Shown: in pieces, positions 12,511 through 23,426 of the stretch
Numbering within the stretch: position 1 is the stretch's first letter
Layout: every line of letters begins with the position of its first letter
From: Gongronella butleri
Lineage: Eukaryota; Mucoromycota; Mucoromycetes; Mucorales; Cunninghamellaceae
DNA: 64,000 nucleotides
Assembly (NCBI GenBank): GCA_025201375.1
Contig: JAIWZP010000002.1
Location: forward strand, 992,001-1,056,000
Reading direction: 5' to 3'
Translations under genes and position numbers: made by a program
Notes under the pieces: model-generated
Databases searched by the model: none
What the model saw: only the letters and a program-made list of their open reading frames with translations
What the model was told of the DNA's origin: nothing

Positions 12511-13498
12511 ATGGTTCTCAAGACTACCTTGTTGTCTGTTCTTGGTGTTGCTGCGGTCGTCAGCGGCTATCCCTTGACTCGCACCACTACCTTGAACTGC
12601 CGCAGCGGTCCCGGGACCGGCAACAGCATCGTCAAGACATACCACGCTGGTGACGATGTCAAGATCACCTGCACGGCCCAAGGCACTAACATCCAGGGCA
12701 CATCCTTGTGGGACAAGACCACGGATGGCTGCTATGTCTCTGATTACTATATCAAGACTGGCACCTCCAAGGCGGTCGCCGGTGCCTGCTCCGGTGGTGG
12801 CGGCAGCGGCGGCGGCGGCGGCAGCGGCGGCGGCAGTGCCAGCGGTACCTGCAACAGCATCAACAGCGCCACGGTGTCCATGATTGAGCAGTGGGAGGGC
12901 TACCGCGCCAACGTTTACCGCGATTCCGCTGGCTACCCCACCATTGGTAAGTAAAAAAAATCAGAATATGCACGCGCGTGCCTTTGCACAGCGACACACA
13001 TCCATTGGGGCCATTTTCGCTCAATCTTTCCGCCATTTTCCTCTTCTAGGTATTGGCCACTTGTGCTCGGACAGCAACTGCTCAGGCATCACCAAGCCCT
13101 TGAGCCACGACGCCGCCGTCGCCCTTTTGAACAAGGATCTCCAGCGCTTCATTAGCTGCTTGAACAGTGGTATCTTCCACAGCAACGTCAAGCTGAGTAA
13201 GTCGACCGCATAAAAAAAAGAGGGGTGACACGCATCTGACCGCGTCTCTTATATTTTTTGTTTAGACGACAACCAATTCGGTGCGCTCGTTTCCTTCGTC
13301 TACAACCTTGGCTGCGGCACGCTCCAAAGTTCCACCATGCTCAAGCGCCTCAACGCCGGTGAGAACCCGAACACCGTCGCCCAGGCCGAATTCCCCAAGT
13401 TTGTCCACGCCGGTGGCCGCGTCGTCCAGGGCTTGGTCAACCGCCGCAATGCCGAAATCGCTCTCTTCAAGACCCCCTCCAGCAAGATGTGCTTCTAA
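12511..13498 (+). CDS. Secreted SH3-GH24 lysozyme (phage-type muramidase)
   Basis: Cleaves the MurNAc-GlcNAc bond of bacterial peptidoglycan; predicted secreted. Exons 12511-12946, 13050-13196 and 13266-13498 give 271 residues. There is a signal peptide at 1-19. A bacterial-type SH3 domain follows at about 22-83 (LNCRSGPGTGNS, VKITCTAQG, LWDKTTDGCYVSDYYI). A Gly/Ser linker comes next (94-110), then a GH24 domain. The T4-lysozyme triad is present: Glu129 (EGYRANVYRD), Asp138 and Thr144 (GYPTIGIGH). Introns interrupt the GH24 domain, so the gene is adapted to its host. The GH24 family is mainly phage and bacterial, so an ancient transfer followed by intron gain is likely. The probable role is defence against, or feeding on, bacteria. 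Confidence 0.93.
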
Positions 13499-14061
13499 AC
13501 CACACGCATGCTTTACCCTTTTTTTCTTTAATAAAAAATCATCTGTATTTATTGACTACACTTTGTTCACAAAATAAAATAAAAAAGATACAATGAGTTG
13601 GTCAGCCTTCACAACAACAAAGGACGCTTCAAAACTTACGTTAAGTATTTTACGGCTATAGCAGCCTTTTACGCATGGCGGTGATCCGGCGCGGAAGAAG
13701 AAATGGATGAAGAGGGCAGCGGTCGGCAATCTGGAAGACACCAGGGGTGAATTACATCCATAGCACGACATGCCAGGAAGGACCAGCCAAAGTGGGCAAC
13801 GCTTGCTTTAAAAGCGGCCGGGGGCAGAGGTCTTGAAGCGGCCAAGAGGTGGACCAGGGCAGCCATACACGAGGATTTGCATCTTGATCACTTGTAGATT
13901 TGTAGCAGGTCTTGAAAGTAGTGGTGGTGGTGGGAGGAAGATAAGATGAAGAATGAAGACAATCCAATACCAGACATCTCGTCTTTTTATATCTTTCGAC
14001 TTGTTGTCCATGATCGTCGTGGTTCATTTACGGACGTCATTGCTGTTTAAACCTTTTCAAA
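13499..14061. other. Intergenic, weak antisense open frame
   Basis: An AATAAA at about 13529 fits polyadenylation of the lysozyme mRNA. A minus-strand open frame at 13808-14011 begins with a charged N terminus and a hydrophobic segment, but it continues in no convincing way and is not called as a gene. Confidence 0.4.
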
Positions 14062-14480
14062 GAACACCACGCGTTCCAGACCGACCCTTGCTGCTTATCG
14101 TGCCGTGATCGTCAATGGACGTCAGCCCTTAAAGCGTAACCACAGAGAGCTCTCTGCTAAATCGTGGTCGATTTTTTTTTTTTTTTTTTTTACAGGATCG
14201 TCATGCGCTCTGATTTCCTTGCAGCTCATCGTGGAGCGATCATCAATGGTAAGCAATTTTTTTTCTCCTGAATATGTGTTCGTGTCGTCGGCACTGACCA
14301 AGGAAGCATAAAGAACACAATGCGAAAATTGTGGTCGATTTTTATTTTTTTTATTTTTACAAAAGCATCGCACGTTCAGATTAATTTACTGCGGCTCGTT
14401 GTGGGGTGATTGTGTGTGCGTGACGTCAGACTTTACCACAGATGCACAAAGCGCGCACTGCAAAATTGCGGTCGCTTTTT
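14062..14480. repeat. Degenerate tandem repeat, three units of about 130-160 bp
   Basis: Three successive units (about 14062-14185, 14200-14350 and 14360-14480) share the order 'ctcatcgtgnngngatcgtc', 'gacgtcag', then 'aaattgtggtcgattttttt' ending in a T-run. No coding content. Confidence 0.65.
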
Positions 14481-14485
14481 TTTTT

Positions 14486-14995
14486 GAGGGCGTCTCTTTC
14501 CTGTGATTCTAGAAGATTTGTCCCTGTCAAGCATCAATTTTGGCGAGATTACGCGAGATTTTGGCTGAAAATTGGGATATGTCAATGTTTTCGACAGTTC
14601 CTACCTGGTGAATATTGCTTGCGCATGAATCCGGCGGTGTCTAAGAATACTGTAGCAATCTGTTACTGTAAAGTGTAAACCCGCTCCGCGACGCGTCAGA
14701 CTGATCGCGTTTCAAAAAAAACCTGCAACATCATGCGTATAGTAGAGTTGCTTGTACTCAGGTCAAAAACTCAAAATGCGTCAACAAAGCGTGTCACATT
14801 GATTTATGATAGAGCTACAGTATTTTGACACTTTGAAAAGGGGATGGTGGAGCAATTTATGATATGATACGTATGATATGATGATATGATATTTATGATG
14901 CAATATTTCGTTGATGGAGCAGGAGGAGAGAGAGATTGAGCTATTGAATCTGTGTTCTATGATACAATTTACGTAAAAAAAAAAAAAAGCAATAG
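14486..14995. repeat. Duplicated 3' flank of F-box unit
   Basis: Matches, with decay, the stretch 17970-18372. Shared phrases include 'gcgtctctttcctgt', 'gcgagattttggctgaaaatt', 'ttgcgcatgaat' and 'gtgtcacattgatttatgat'. Both copies lie directly downstream (relative to minus-strand transcription) of F-box genes. This shows that the genes were duplicated with their flanks. A related copy also occurs near 56945-57010. Confidence 0.75.
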
Positions 14996-15046
14996 CAGAA
15001 GCAATGACAATGACAATGGTAGTGGTAATTTCAACAATTTGGCGGC

Positions 15047-16798
15047 TTAGCAACACTCAATCTTAATATTTGTGGCCGACGTGCAAGCGTAGACGGAGGC
15101 ATCACGTGCGTCGGCAACGAAGTTGAATGCGCGGCGGGCAAGGTCAGACGGCAAATGTGGCTCATTCGTAGCATGTCCGGCCGCCAAGCGCTCAGCGACG
15201 TGCGTCATGACTGCTATTGCTTCCTTGTTGGCCAGCTTCCGTTTCGTCATGGTTGGAATCTGATCATTTTCAAAACGATGGCTGCATACCCACATTTGCA
15301 AAGGCTCGCCAATGGCATAGCGGGTGTCCTGCAGCAGCACAGCCACGCGCTCTCGGCGAAAGTACTCAAAGTCGCGAATGTGGATGGAAACAGACGACAA
15401 AGGCAGCGAATAGTACTGGATAGCCGGCCGGGGACGCGTTCTTCGTTGAACAAAGCATGAGGAAAAAAGGGCGAGCAGCGTTGCGACCCACGGATTTTGC
15501 AACTGGAAGGTGGGTACATAATGCCATTCATTAAACGACAGTATATGCAAACTGAGGTGCAGTGATGGAGGCAGCATGGACAGGGCCTGCTCGAGGTCAA
15601 GCGGCGAATTCAACCAACAATCCGTCAGTTCCAAATGCTCGAGATGCGCGCATGCCGGCATTTGCCTCATTGCCTCATAGAATCGTATAATTTCATAATC
15701 GCGCATAGCCAGTTTCCGCAATGATGTCTGGCCATTGAGAAGATTTGCTGGGGAAATTGGCTCTTCCTCGTTTGCCGCCGCAATCGTCAGACTGTGCAAG
15801 ATGGAGAGAGGTAGGCGCGAAATGGCAGCGGGGAGGTCAAATACATCGATGAGGCTGAATTCCATTTCCATTGGTGGGCAGAAGGTGACAGACGAATTGG
15901 GCGTGATGTGCGCTGGATCCTTGAGTTGCAGAGGAGGAAGAATTCGGTGAGGAGTGGGCTCTTCCTCGGATGGCTCAAGGTCGTCGATGCCATTCACCAA
16001 TTCCACTTTGAAGCTCATTGAATCGAGGTTGGGCATAAGAGATGCGAAAAAAAGAGCCAAATCGTTCATATCAGGAGGCCCAAGATAGAAACTACCATCA
16101 ATGGCAAAGTTGAAATTCATGATTTTCATATTGGCGTGGCGCGTCTCATCGGCAATTGAGGTGATTGAGGTGTTGAGAAATTCGGACAGAGGCTGGCCAT
16201 TCACATGGATGGACGGTAATCCAATGTCAAGACGCTCCAGGTGCGGCAATTGACGTAGCAAGGTCACGACGTACTGGAGGTCGGCATCAAACACCGCAAA
16301 TCCGTTGATTTGAAGATGATTCACCATTGAGCCGAGAGGAGGCATGATGGGGGGCGCGACAGTGACATGTCCAGAGAATATCACCTCGCGCAGGCTGGCC
16401 ATGCTGACGATTTTGTTGAGAATCTTTGTATGGTTTTCCTTGACAAGGCTGCGGTGCGGCAAATTGACCTCCATTTTGCGCACGTCGCGTAAATACGGCA
16501 ACAGCGCAGCCAGCATGCTCAGGCGATGCTCCAAGTCCCGCTCGGACTCCTCGTCTTTCTTCAATACGCGGACGTCTTGGACCTGGATGCATGCGTCGGG
16601 GACCGCTGCGTATGACGCGACCATGTCAAACAAACGATCCAAATCAGACAAGTCGACGATGGCTTGACTAAATGCCACAGGCGTGAAAAGCAAGCAAAAT
16701 TGATGGCTCGCAGCGCGAAGCTGTAGCAAATCAGCCACCGAGAGCCGTTGGCCAACAAGAAGAAGCGTTTCATTGGGCAAAGCTAGCAAAGAAGACAT
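15047..16798 (-). CDS. F-box/LRR-like protein
   Basis: Single exon, 583 residues. An F-box-like motif opens the protein (MSSLLALPNETLLLVGQRLS, then ADLLQLRAASHQF), suggesting a substrate adaptor of an SCF ubiquitin ligase. The rest is leucine-rich with irregular repeats such as QLPHLERLDIGLPS and ACAHLEHLELTD. The frame stays open to 16975, but the segment before 16798 is purine-rich leader translated into Phe runs, so the ATG at 16798 is preferred. It is homologous to the shorter gene at 18778-19494 (both have GFxxFDADLxY and GQxLSxFLN). Such F-box genes often expand locally in fungi. The target is unknown. Confidence 0.75.
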   Translation of the reverse strand: MSSLLALPNETLLLVGQRLSVADLLQLRAASHQFCLLFTPVAFSQAIVDLSDLDRLFDMVASYAAVPDACIQVQDVRVLKKDEESERDLEHRLSMLAALLPYLRDVRKMEVNLPHRSLVKENHTKILNKIVSMASLREVIFSGHVTVAPPIMPPLGSMVNHLQINGFAVFDADLQYVVTLLRQLPHLERLDIGLPSIHVNGQPLSEFLNTSITSIADETRHANMKIMNFNFAIDGSFYLGPPDMNDLALFFASLMPNLDSMSFKVELVNGIDDLEPSEEEPTPHRILPPLQLKDPAHITPNSSVTFCPPMEMEFSLIDVFDLPAAISRLPLSILHSLTIAAANEEEPISPANLLNGQTSLRKLAMRDYEIIRFYEAMRQMPACAHLEHLELTDCWLNSPLDLEQALSMLPPSLHLSLHILSFNEWHYVPTFQLQNPWVATLLALFSSCFVQRRTRPRPAIQYYSLPLSSVSIHIRDFEYFRRERVAVLLQDTRYAIGEPLQMWVCSHRFENDQIPTMTKRKLANKEAIAVMTHVAERLAAGHATNEPHLPSDLARRAFNFVADARDASVYACTSATNIKIECC

Positions 16799-17402
16799 TT
16801 CGATGATGGAAAAAGAGATGAAAAAGAAAAAAAGAGCAAGAAAGAAAGTAAAAAAAGAGAAAAAACAAGAAAAAGAAAAGAAAAAAAAGGGGGAAGGTAA
16901 CAACAACACATGAATGAGTCTAGAGAGCATAATTGAACCCCGCCGTAAATGAAAACCAGTGGCGATGACCGACATTGCAAAAAAAAAAAAAAAAAAAGCA
17001 TGTTTTGTTGTTTTATCGTTCTACGTGGGCATTGGAAGCCGCAAAATTGAAAGGATGTAAAATGTAAGACGTGTCTCTGCACGGGGTAATGAAAAAGAAA
17101 AAAAAGAAAAAAAAAAAAGAGTAGAAAAAAGTATACTGTGTGACAGAGAAATGAGGATTGGCACGAAAAAAAAAAAAAAAATCATTGCCTGTTGTACTTT
17201 CCCTCACCATTTTCCAGTGTCAGAACCATCATGTTCATCAATCAAGTCCAATTCTGGAAAAGCTTGCAAGCCAATCGATTTCAATTTTTCTTTGTTAAAT
17301 GGCTCATGACACTGTTGCTCCACCTGTCTACGCGTTAAAAATTGATAAGTGCGGCCTGTCAACGTATGTGCGGGTTGAAATAGCGCTGTTGCAGCAGGTG
17401 TT
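16799..17402. other. 5' flank of F-box gene with array repeat
   Basis: Contains a purine-rich leader (16800-16890) and, at 16999-17160, one of three copies of a repeat ('ttgttttatcgt', 'gcattggaagccgcaaaattgaa'). The other two copies are at 18372-18540 and 19710-19850, giving a spacing of about 1.35 kb. Confidence 0.65.
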
Positions 17403-17450
17403 TCAGGGGCTGACAGCTGCTGCGGCGCCGGAGATGTGACGTTTCACAGT
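17403..17450 (-). pseudogene. C-terminal remnant of a truncated F-box copy
   Basis: The minus strand encodes HISGAAAAVSP and a stop, matching the last residues (HISDAAAVVSP) of the 238-residue F-box protein at 18778-19494. The flanking 350 bases towards 17040 also match those of that gene. The body of this copy is gone, so only the tail and its 3' flank survive. Confidence 0.6.
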
Positions 17451-18777
17451 CATGCACGAAAAAAACCCCGTCTGACCCATCCACTTTGTGCTATTGTACC
17501 CGTTTCGGCTCATTTCCTTTTCTCCCAATCTTAGTCGGCTGATCTTGGTAGCGTAACGCAGCCATTTGCAAGCCCAAGGTTGCGACAATGGCTCATGTTT
17601 GGAAGAAAACAAGCGTCTGCGGTAAATGGAGACCCATTGGCGCCATGGACCGCCACGCGGCATCGTATTTTTACAGGATATGACGCATGGCTCTGTGACT
17701 CGGACCACTTGCATGGCGTGGCCAAGCTCGCCGTGTCAAAAGTGGCCATTTTGGCTAATTTTTTTTCTGTGAATGCGCATGTTCCCCTCAAATCCCATCC
17801 ACGCGCCGTGAAACAACGTGCAGTCGACAGAAAAGCAAATTTTGCATCTTTCTTAACGTGAGCACGCTGTGCTTTGTCGTGCCAAATTCCGAGTAAATTG
17901 CGTTTGGAATGTTTGATCTGCTTTTGAAAGCATGCGATTTTGTCTATCGAGAAAGCCAAGTAAACAAAAAATGATGCTTGAGTGCGTCTCTTTCCTGTAA
18001 TGCAAGGTTTGTCGCAATCAAATGGCAATTTTGGCAAGATTATGCGAGATTGTGGCTGAAAATTGCCAAGTGTTGATCTTTTTTACACCTGCTGCCTGGT
18101 CGGCCTTGCCTTGCGCATGAATGTAGTGTCCAAGAAGAGCAATTTGTACCCCACGATGCGTCAGACAAGTCGCGCTTCAAAAACCGTGCAATTCACATGT
18201 TAAAGATGCTCAAAAAAGCGTGTCACATTGAATTAGAGGCATTTGACACTTGGACAAAGGGCGTGGTGGAGCTATTTATTTACAATATTATTTCGATGAT
18301 CGACCGGGAGATGAGGAGAGTGAATTTTGAAATCATGTTGTGTGAATCAATTCAAAAAAAAAAAAAAAAAACCCTGATTTGCTGTTTTATAGTACAACAT
18401 GCGCATTAGAAATCGCAAAATTGAACGGATGTACAATGTAGGACGTGATCTGCACGGAGGAGGGAAAATGAAAAAGAAAAAGTAAGAGTAGACAAAATAT
18501 AGGTGATAGAAATAAGGAGAATTGGCGCGAAAAAGAATGAAAATCATCGCCTGTTTTAGTGTTCCTCGCACCATTTTTCAGTGTCAGAGCCGTCATCCAC
18601 GTCAAGCCAGACTAATTCTGTTGATGAGCACACGGACGAGCTTGCAAGTCAATCAATTTCAATTTCCTTTGCCAGATGGCTCATGTCACTGCTGCTCCAT
18701 CTGGCAACGCGTTAAAATTGGAGTGTGCGGCATTTCAGCGCACATGCGGGTTGAAATAGCGCTGCTGCAGCAGTTTC
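17451..18777. other. Gene-free part of the F-box array
   Basis: 17451-17970 has no gene that I can support. 17970-18372 is the second copy of the F-box 3' flank, and 18372-18777 carries the second copy of the repeat seen at 16999, running into the tail of the next F-box gene. No intact coding frame. Confidence 0.6.
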
Positions 18778-19494
18778 TCAAGGGCTGACAACTGCTGCGG
18801 CGTCGGAGATGTGGAGTGTCAAAGATGAAGTCATGTGTTCCATCTTGAGGTGAGGATGCTCGTTGGTCGTCAATGAGTTGAGAAAGTCAGAGAGGAGCTG
18901 GCCATCGACCGTGGCGGTGGGCAACGTGATGCAAAGACGGCGAAGGTTTGGCAAAGTGGGCAACAGCTGCCGGATGTAATCAAGGTCGGCATCAAAAACC
19001 GCCCCGAAACCTGTTGCGGCATCAAGGCGAGTCAACATGGATTGGTGATGAGGAACAACAATTGGAGGCGTCAAAAACCCAGTGAAGATGACATGAAGCA
19101 AGGTTGGCATGCTGAAAATGGCGCCGTATCCCGCCCTCATGGCTTCATTGGCCAAGTTCCTGTCCGGCACAGCGATCTGCAGCTTTTTCAGGTGCTTGGC
19201 ACGCGACAAGAGCGCAACAAGACGATCCCAAATGACAAACATTGGCTTTTGGCCATGGCCGATAATCAAATCTTGCACCGGGAAGCAGATGTCACCTTTT
19301 TCTCCAGAGTAAAACTCATATGCAGCGAGCAATTGCTCGTTGTTGAGAAGAACACGAACTTTGCTGAATGCCAATGCCGTCGCAAGCAACCAAAACTTGT
19401 GGCTCACGAGTCGACACGCGAGCAAGGCGTCCAGCGGAAGCCATTGGAGGACGTCATTCAGCAACTCGCGGGGTAAATTAGCCAAAGAAATCAT
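18778..19494 (-). CDS. Short F-box protein, truncated paralogue
   Basis: Single exon, 238 residues. It opens with a good F-box (LANLPRELLNDVLQWLPLD, then ALLACRLVSHKFW), so it could still bind Skp1. It is collinear with the first 230 residues of the 583-residue neighbour at 15047-16798 and then ends in a short unrelated tail (HISDAAAVVSP). The substrate-binding leucine-rich part is therefore missing. A second remnant with the same tail (17403-17450) shows that this truncated form was itself duplicated. It could be a small adaptor or a gene on its way out. Confidence 0.65.
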   Translation of the reverse strand: MISLANLPRELLNDVLQWLPLDALLACRLVSHKFWLLATALAFSKVRVLLNNEQLLAAYEFYSGEKGDICFPVQDLIIGHGQKPMFVIWDRLVALLSRAKHLKKLQIAVPDRNLANEAMRAGYGAIFSMPTLLHVIFTGFLTPPIVVPHHQSMLTRLDAATGFGAVFDADLDYIRQLLPTLPNLRRLCITLPTATVDGQLLSDFLNSLTTNEHPHLKMEHMTSSLTLHISDAAAVVSP

Positions 19495-19888
19495 TTGATG
19501 AAGCTAACGTCAAAAAAAAAATGAAAAGAAAACGTACAGTAGAAAGATGAAAAGCAAAAGAGAAAGAAAGGAGTCAAAAGCAACAAAATCTCTTTTTAAA
19601 CAAAGAGATTTGCGTGTTTAAAACCCCGCTACCCCTTTTTTTTTTTTGCATGAACGGGCCGTGTCCAAAAAAAAATAAAATAAAATAAAAGCGCGATGCG
19701 TGATGGCGATTTGCTATTTTATCGTACAATTTACGCATTAGAGATCACAAAATACTAAAAAAAAATATACAAAAGATAAGAGGTGTATCTACATGGGGAG
19801 GTGGTGCCAAGAAAAAAAAAAGAGCGTAAGAGAGGTATAGATTGTGGAAATGAAGGGGCGGGGGGTGGGGGAATTGGTGCGCAAAGCT
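19495..19888. other. Spacer with third array repeat
   Basis: 19710-19850 is the third copy of the repeat found at 16999 and 18372 ('gctattttatcgtacaa', 'cattagagatcacaaaat'). It marks the end of the tandem F-box units and abuts the stop codon of the next minus-strand gene. Confidence 0.65.
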
Positions 19889-22277
19889 CTAGTCATTGCT
19901 GCCGAGCCACTTTGTGGAGAACGAGGGCGTCCATTTGGCGTCGAGTGTGGAGGATGTGGAGGATGCGGCGGCTGTCTTGGCATTGGTCAAGCGCAGATCA
20001 TCAATCAGAGTGGTAAAGGATGGCCATGCCCATTCCTTGTTGTGTTGAGATGGGGACGAGGGTGTTTGAGGGGCGTGTTCATCGACAAAAAAGGTCGAGA
20101 ACCATGCAACAGGGTTCAATGGCGTCAGGGGCGATGTTGATGGCGAGGATGAGGATGAAGTGGTTCTTGTGGTATCCATAGCCGAGGTGGGCGTGGCGGG
20201 AGCGGATAATTGCGATTCTTGGAGTCTTTCCATCTTGTTGACGTATGCAACCTGTAAATGGTTCATGGTGATGTTCAGCTGGCCGAATTCCTTGAGGACA
20301 TCCTGCAAAAGATGGACCATGGCAAGGAATTCATGCGTGAAAAAGCGATAATCTTGCTGCTTGTCGTTTGTGAGCCATGCAAATCGGGCGTCCAGCACGT
20401 CAATGTCGGCGACAATGTTCTGAAGCATACTGTTGCTTCGCTGTGTGAGCTCCACAATGTCAAATGCGCGTTGCAGCCTGCGATTGAGCGATCGGATGTC
20501 TGTGGAAGCAAGCCGTTGCATCAGCGTGTGGACCTGCTCGTGCAAGGACGCGTATGGTGACGGTGATGCCATCTTCAGTTCCTCGGACAAGAATGGAGCG
20601 TGCGTGGCGAGCGGCGACGACAAGGACGCGCGTCGAATGGGCGATTCATCATCCACTGGGGCAATGGACACGGGTGGGAGCGTGGCACGCGAAAGAAGGA
20701 CGCGTGTGGCCGAGGCAATGGACGCGTCGCGTGTTGGAGGGTTTGATGAATGAAGCGATTTATCCAATTTGGCGTTTAGCGCGTCGTCATGGGCATGATC
20801 GACGTAATAATGATAATGATGGTGGACAGCGGGCGTGGATGTTGTTGCTTTTGGCACTGGAGCGCGTCGCATGGGCGATTTCGACTTGTTTAGCGATTTT
20901 GATCTGCCACGCGTAGCCGCCGCGGCATGGTTACGCACGCGGCTGGTCTGGGAAGGTCGTTTAGATGCAAGGGCGGTCACTTGCTGATCAAGTGTGGGGC
21001 GATGTGAGTGACCAATTTGCTGTCTATTGCTGCCCGAGTGGCTGTCGGCGCTATTGCTGCGCATCAGATCCAGACCCATGTGCGCGTGTGGCGATTGTTG
21101 ATCTTCCAGCGCCTGCCATTTCTCTTGCGCAATCGTCAAATCAGTCCGTGTTTCGTCCAATCGCGCCTGGGTCTCGCCCAATTCCTTTTTCAATCCATTG
21201 TTCGTCCCCAGGAGCTCCTTGATCAAATCTACAAGCTCGTCTGTGCTTGCCTGCTGAATTTCCGCGGCCGTCGGCGGAATCATTGACGTCAAAACCTGAA
21301 ATATTGATTTTTTTTTTTTGTATAAAGTGATGAGAATGCACGTGTCACGACCCTTTTTTTTTTTTTTTGTACCTTGACGAGCGGGGTCGAACCCTTGGCT
21401 TCATTCCTCATTGAGCCCTCGCAAAGATCTTGATAGGCCAGCGACACGGATTCTATGTTGTTTTAAGCAAGATGTTAGAAATTGGGGGTCTCACCACGGA
21501 ACGATGCACGGGTAGCACGCGCCATGACCATTTTTTTTAAATGACCATGTAGCACCTACCATAACGAGACACGAGCTTTTTGTACTTGGATTCCAAGGTC
21601 AATTCGTTTTTTCGTGCAATGGCCAGCTCTTGCTCTAGGTCATTCACCTGTAAAATGCAAAAAAAAGGATGAGAACACGGTCCTTGCTCCTTGATGCCAC
21701 CATTGAAACACCATTGAACCGCGTACCTTGGCTTGGAGCGCAGTCTCTCGTGCTTCTGATTGTTGCGACTTGAGTTTGAGCACATGTAGCTTCTCCAATT
21801 CCATCTTGGTGTGCTCCAGCTCGTGCGTCAGCGCGGCGCACTTGTCATTGGTGGTCTCTAGATCAGCGACTGTCTCTTGCAGGATCTTAATTGGCAAAAA
21901 AAAAAAAAATAATAATCAAAAAACGTCGTGAGCAAAAGATGATCCGGGGCCCTGACGCTCCCTTTTCCCCTCTCAATCTGTTCCTTGTCACTGTCTCTCC
22001 CCTCCACACACCCCCTTTTTTTGGTCCCTTGTCCCTCGCTCCTGGTTCAAATGAAACGATGATGCTTGCTTACCTTTTCCGACTTTTCATATTGCCAAAG
22101 CCATTTGTCCTTTTCACGATTGAGTCGTTGCGCCATATTTTCTGATTCATCCAAGGAGGCCTCAATGTGATGTCGTCGTTCGTACGCGAGATGCAACTGT
22201 AATGGATTTAATGAGCCATGTGACACAAAATGCTCGCTTTGGCTGGTCCCCCTGCCATGTTTCAGCGCATTTTTGCT

Positions 22278-22322
<45 letters not shown>

Positions 22323-23122
22323 TGATCTTTCATTTGACCAACTTCCAGGGCATATGTTTCATTTTTCTGCAGCAGATTCTGGCCAATTTCTGTTACAGCC
22401 AAGGGTAAGCGTCGTCGTCAAGTAAAAAAGTAAAAAAAAAAAAAAAAAAAGGATGAGCATCTTGTCACATCAAAAAAAAAAAAGAGCAACCTCCCTAATA
22501 ATGCACCTCTAACGTCGCTGCACTCCTTTTTTTTCCCCTTCGTGACACACCCAATTCGTGGCATATGACACGCTTTTGGGCCATCTTTTCCCCAAAAAAA
22601 AGGCGGATGCAGGGCACAAGGCACTTTTTTTCTCCCACCCAATTGCCCATTCTTTTTCTTTTTTTTTTTTTTTTTTTTACCTGCAGCGAGACGGATTTCA
22701 CCCTCGAGTTTGCGTATCAGTGTGACACTACGGTCCCAAGTGTCGCAATGGGTGGTTTTGCAACATGGGCAGGGTAAATGGCCGTGTCGCGGGGGTGGCG
22801 ACAGCGCAGGCACGTCGATATTGTCGTCGTCGTGTCCTTGGACCGGCAGAGAGACGGGCGACAGCGGGTCGTCGTGTGAATTGGCGCTGCTGCATGAATT
22901 GGTGCTCGTTGTGCTGCTTGTGCTCTTGTTGTAGGCCAAAAGCGGCTTGCCTGGCAGTGACGACGCGGATGGGTATGGGTCGAGTTGGCAGTCGTCGCGC
23001 TGGAGCCACTGTTCCAACGACAGCTCGACGTTCGAGGGCAGCGACGTGCTATTGCCGTGCACGTGGCTCGGAGCCTGCCGGTGCAAAGACCGTGGCTTGT
23101 TGGACGGGAGATACAGTGGCAT
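19889..23122 (-). CDS. Coiled-coil protein, function unknown
   Basis: Seven exons read on the minus strand (22681-23122, 22322-22389, 22074-22196, 21727-21885, 21560-21647, 21373-21452, 19889-21295) join in frame to 788 residues. Residues 1-115 are low-complexity and Ser/Thr-rich, with a cysteine cluster at 118-126 (CPCCKTTHC) that could bind metal. Heptad-rich helices follow through exons 2-7 (for example LEHTKMELEKLHVLKLKSQQ and LEQELAIARKNELTLESKYK), then a basic Ser/Arg-rich linker (KSLNKSKSPMRR) and a final helical region before a Ser/Thr/Pro tail. It has the look of a cytoskeletal or spindle-pole scaffold, but that is a guess from composition. I do not recognise the family. Introns 1 and 2 hold long A/T runs. 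Confidence 0.75.
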
Positions 23123-23426
23123 ATAGAGAGAAAAAAAATATGAATTTCAATTGAAAGAGAGAAAGAGAACAATGAAACAAAAAGGCCAAAATGTTGCGGA
23201 AATAAAAGAGCGCTCTTTTTGTTAATACCCCCTTTTTTCTGATTTTTTTTTGGCGCCCCGCCAAATTGCAACTCTTTTTTTTTTTTTGCGCTCCCCCTTT
23301 TTCCATCCTCCCCAATGGCTGCGCGCGTGATGCCCAGCATGATGTACAAGCCTAAAAGAATCCAAAATCAAAAAAAAAAAAAATGAAGCGGCCATCCCCC
23401 ATTTTGTCTCAAAAATCAACTTTTAT
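23123..23426. other. Intergenic spacer
   Basis: Leader of the coiled-coil gene and 3' region of the NADH dehydrogenase gene, both on the minus strand. T-runs and A-runs only; no gene. Confidence 0.5.

Noticed and set aside
13808..14011. Minus-strand open frame with hydrophobic segment, considered as a PMP3-like small membrane protein
   Set aside because: The family's Gly-Cys and Pro-Gly-x-x-His-Ala blocks are absent in frame, and no splice sites restore them.
16799..16975. N-terminal extension of the large F-box protein
   Set aside because: The extra residues are Phe/Leu runs from a purine-rich leader; the F-box begins right after the ATG at 16798.
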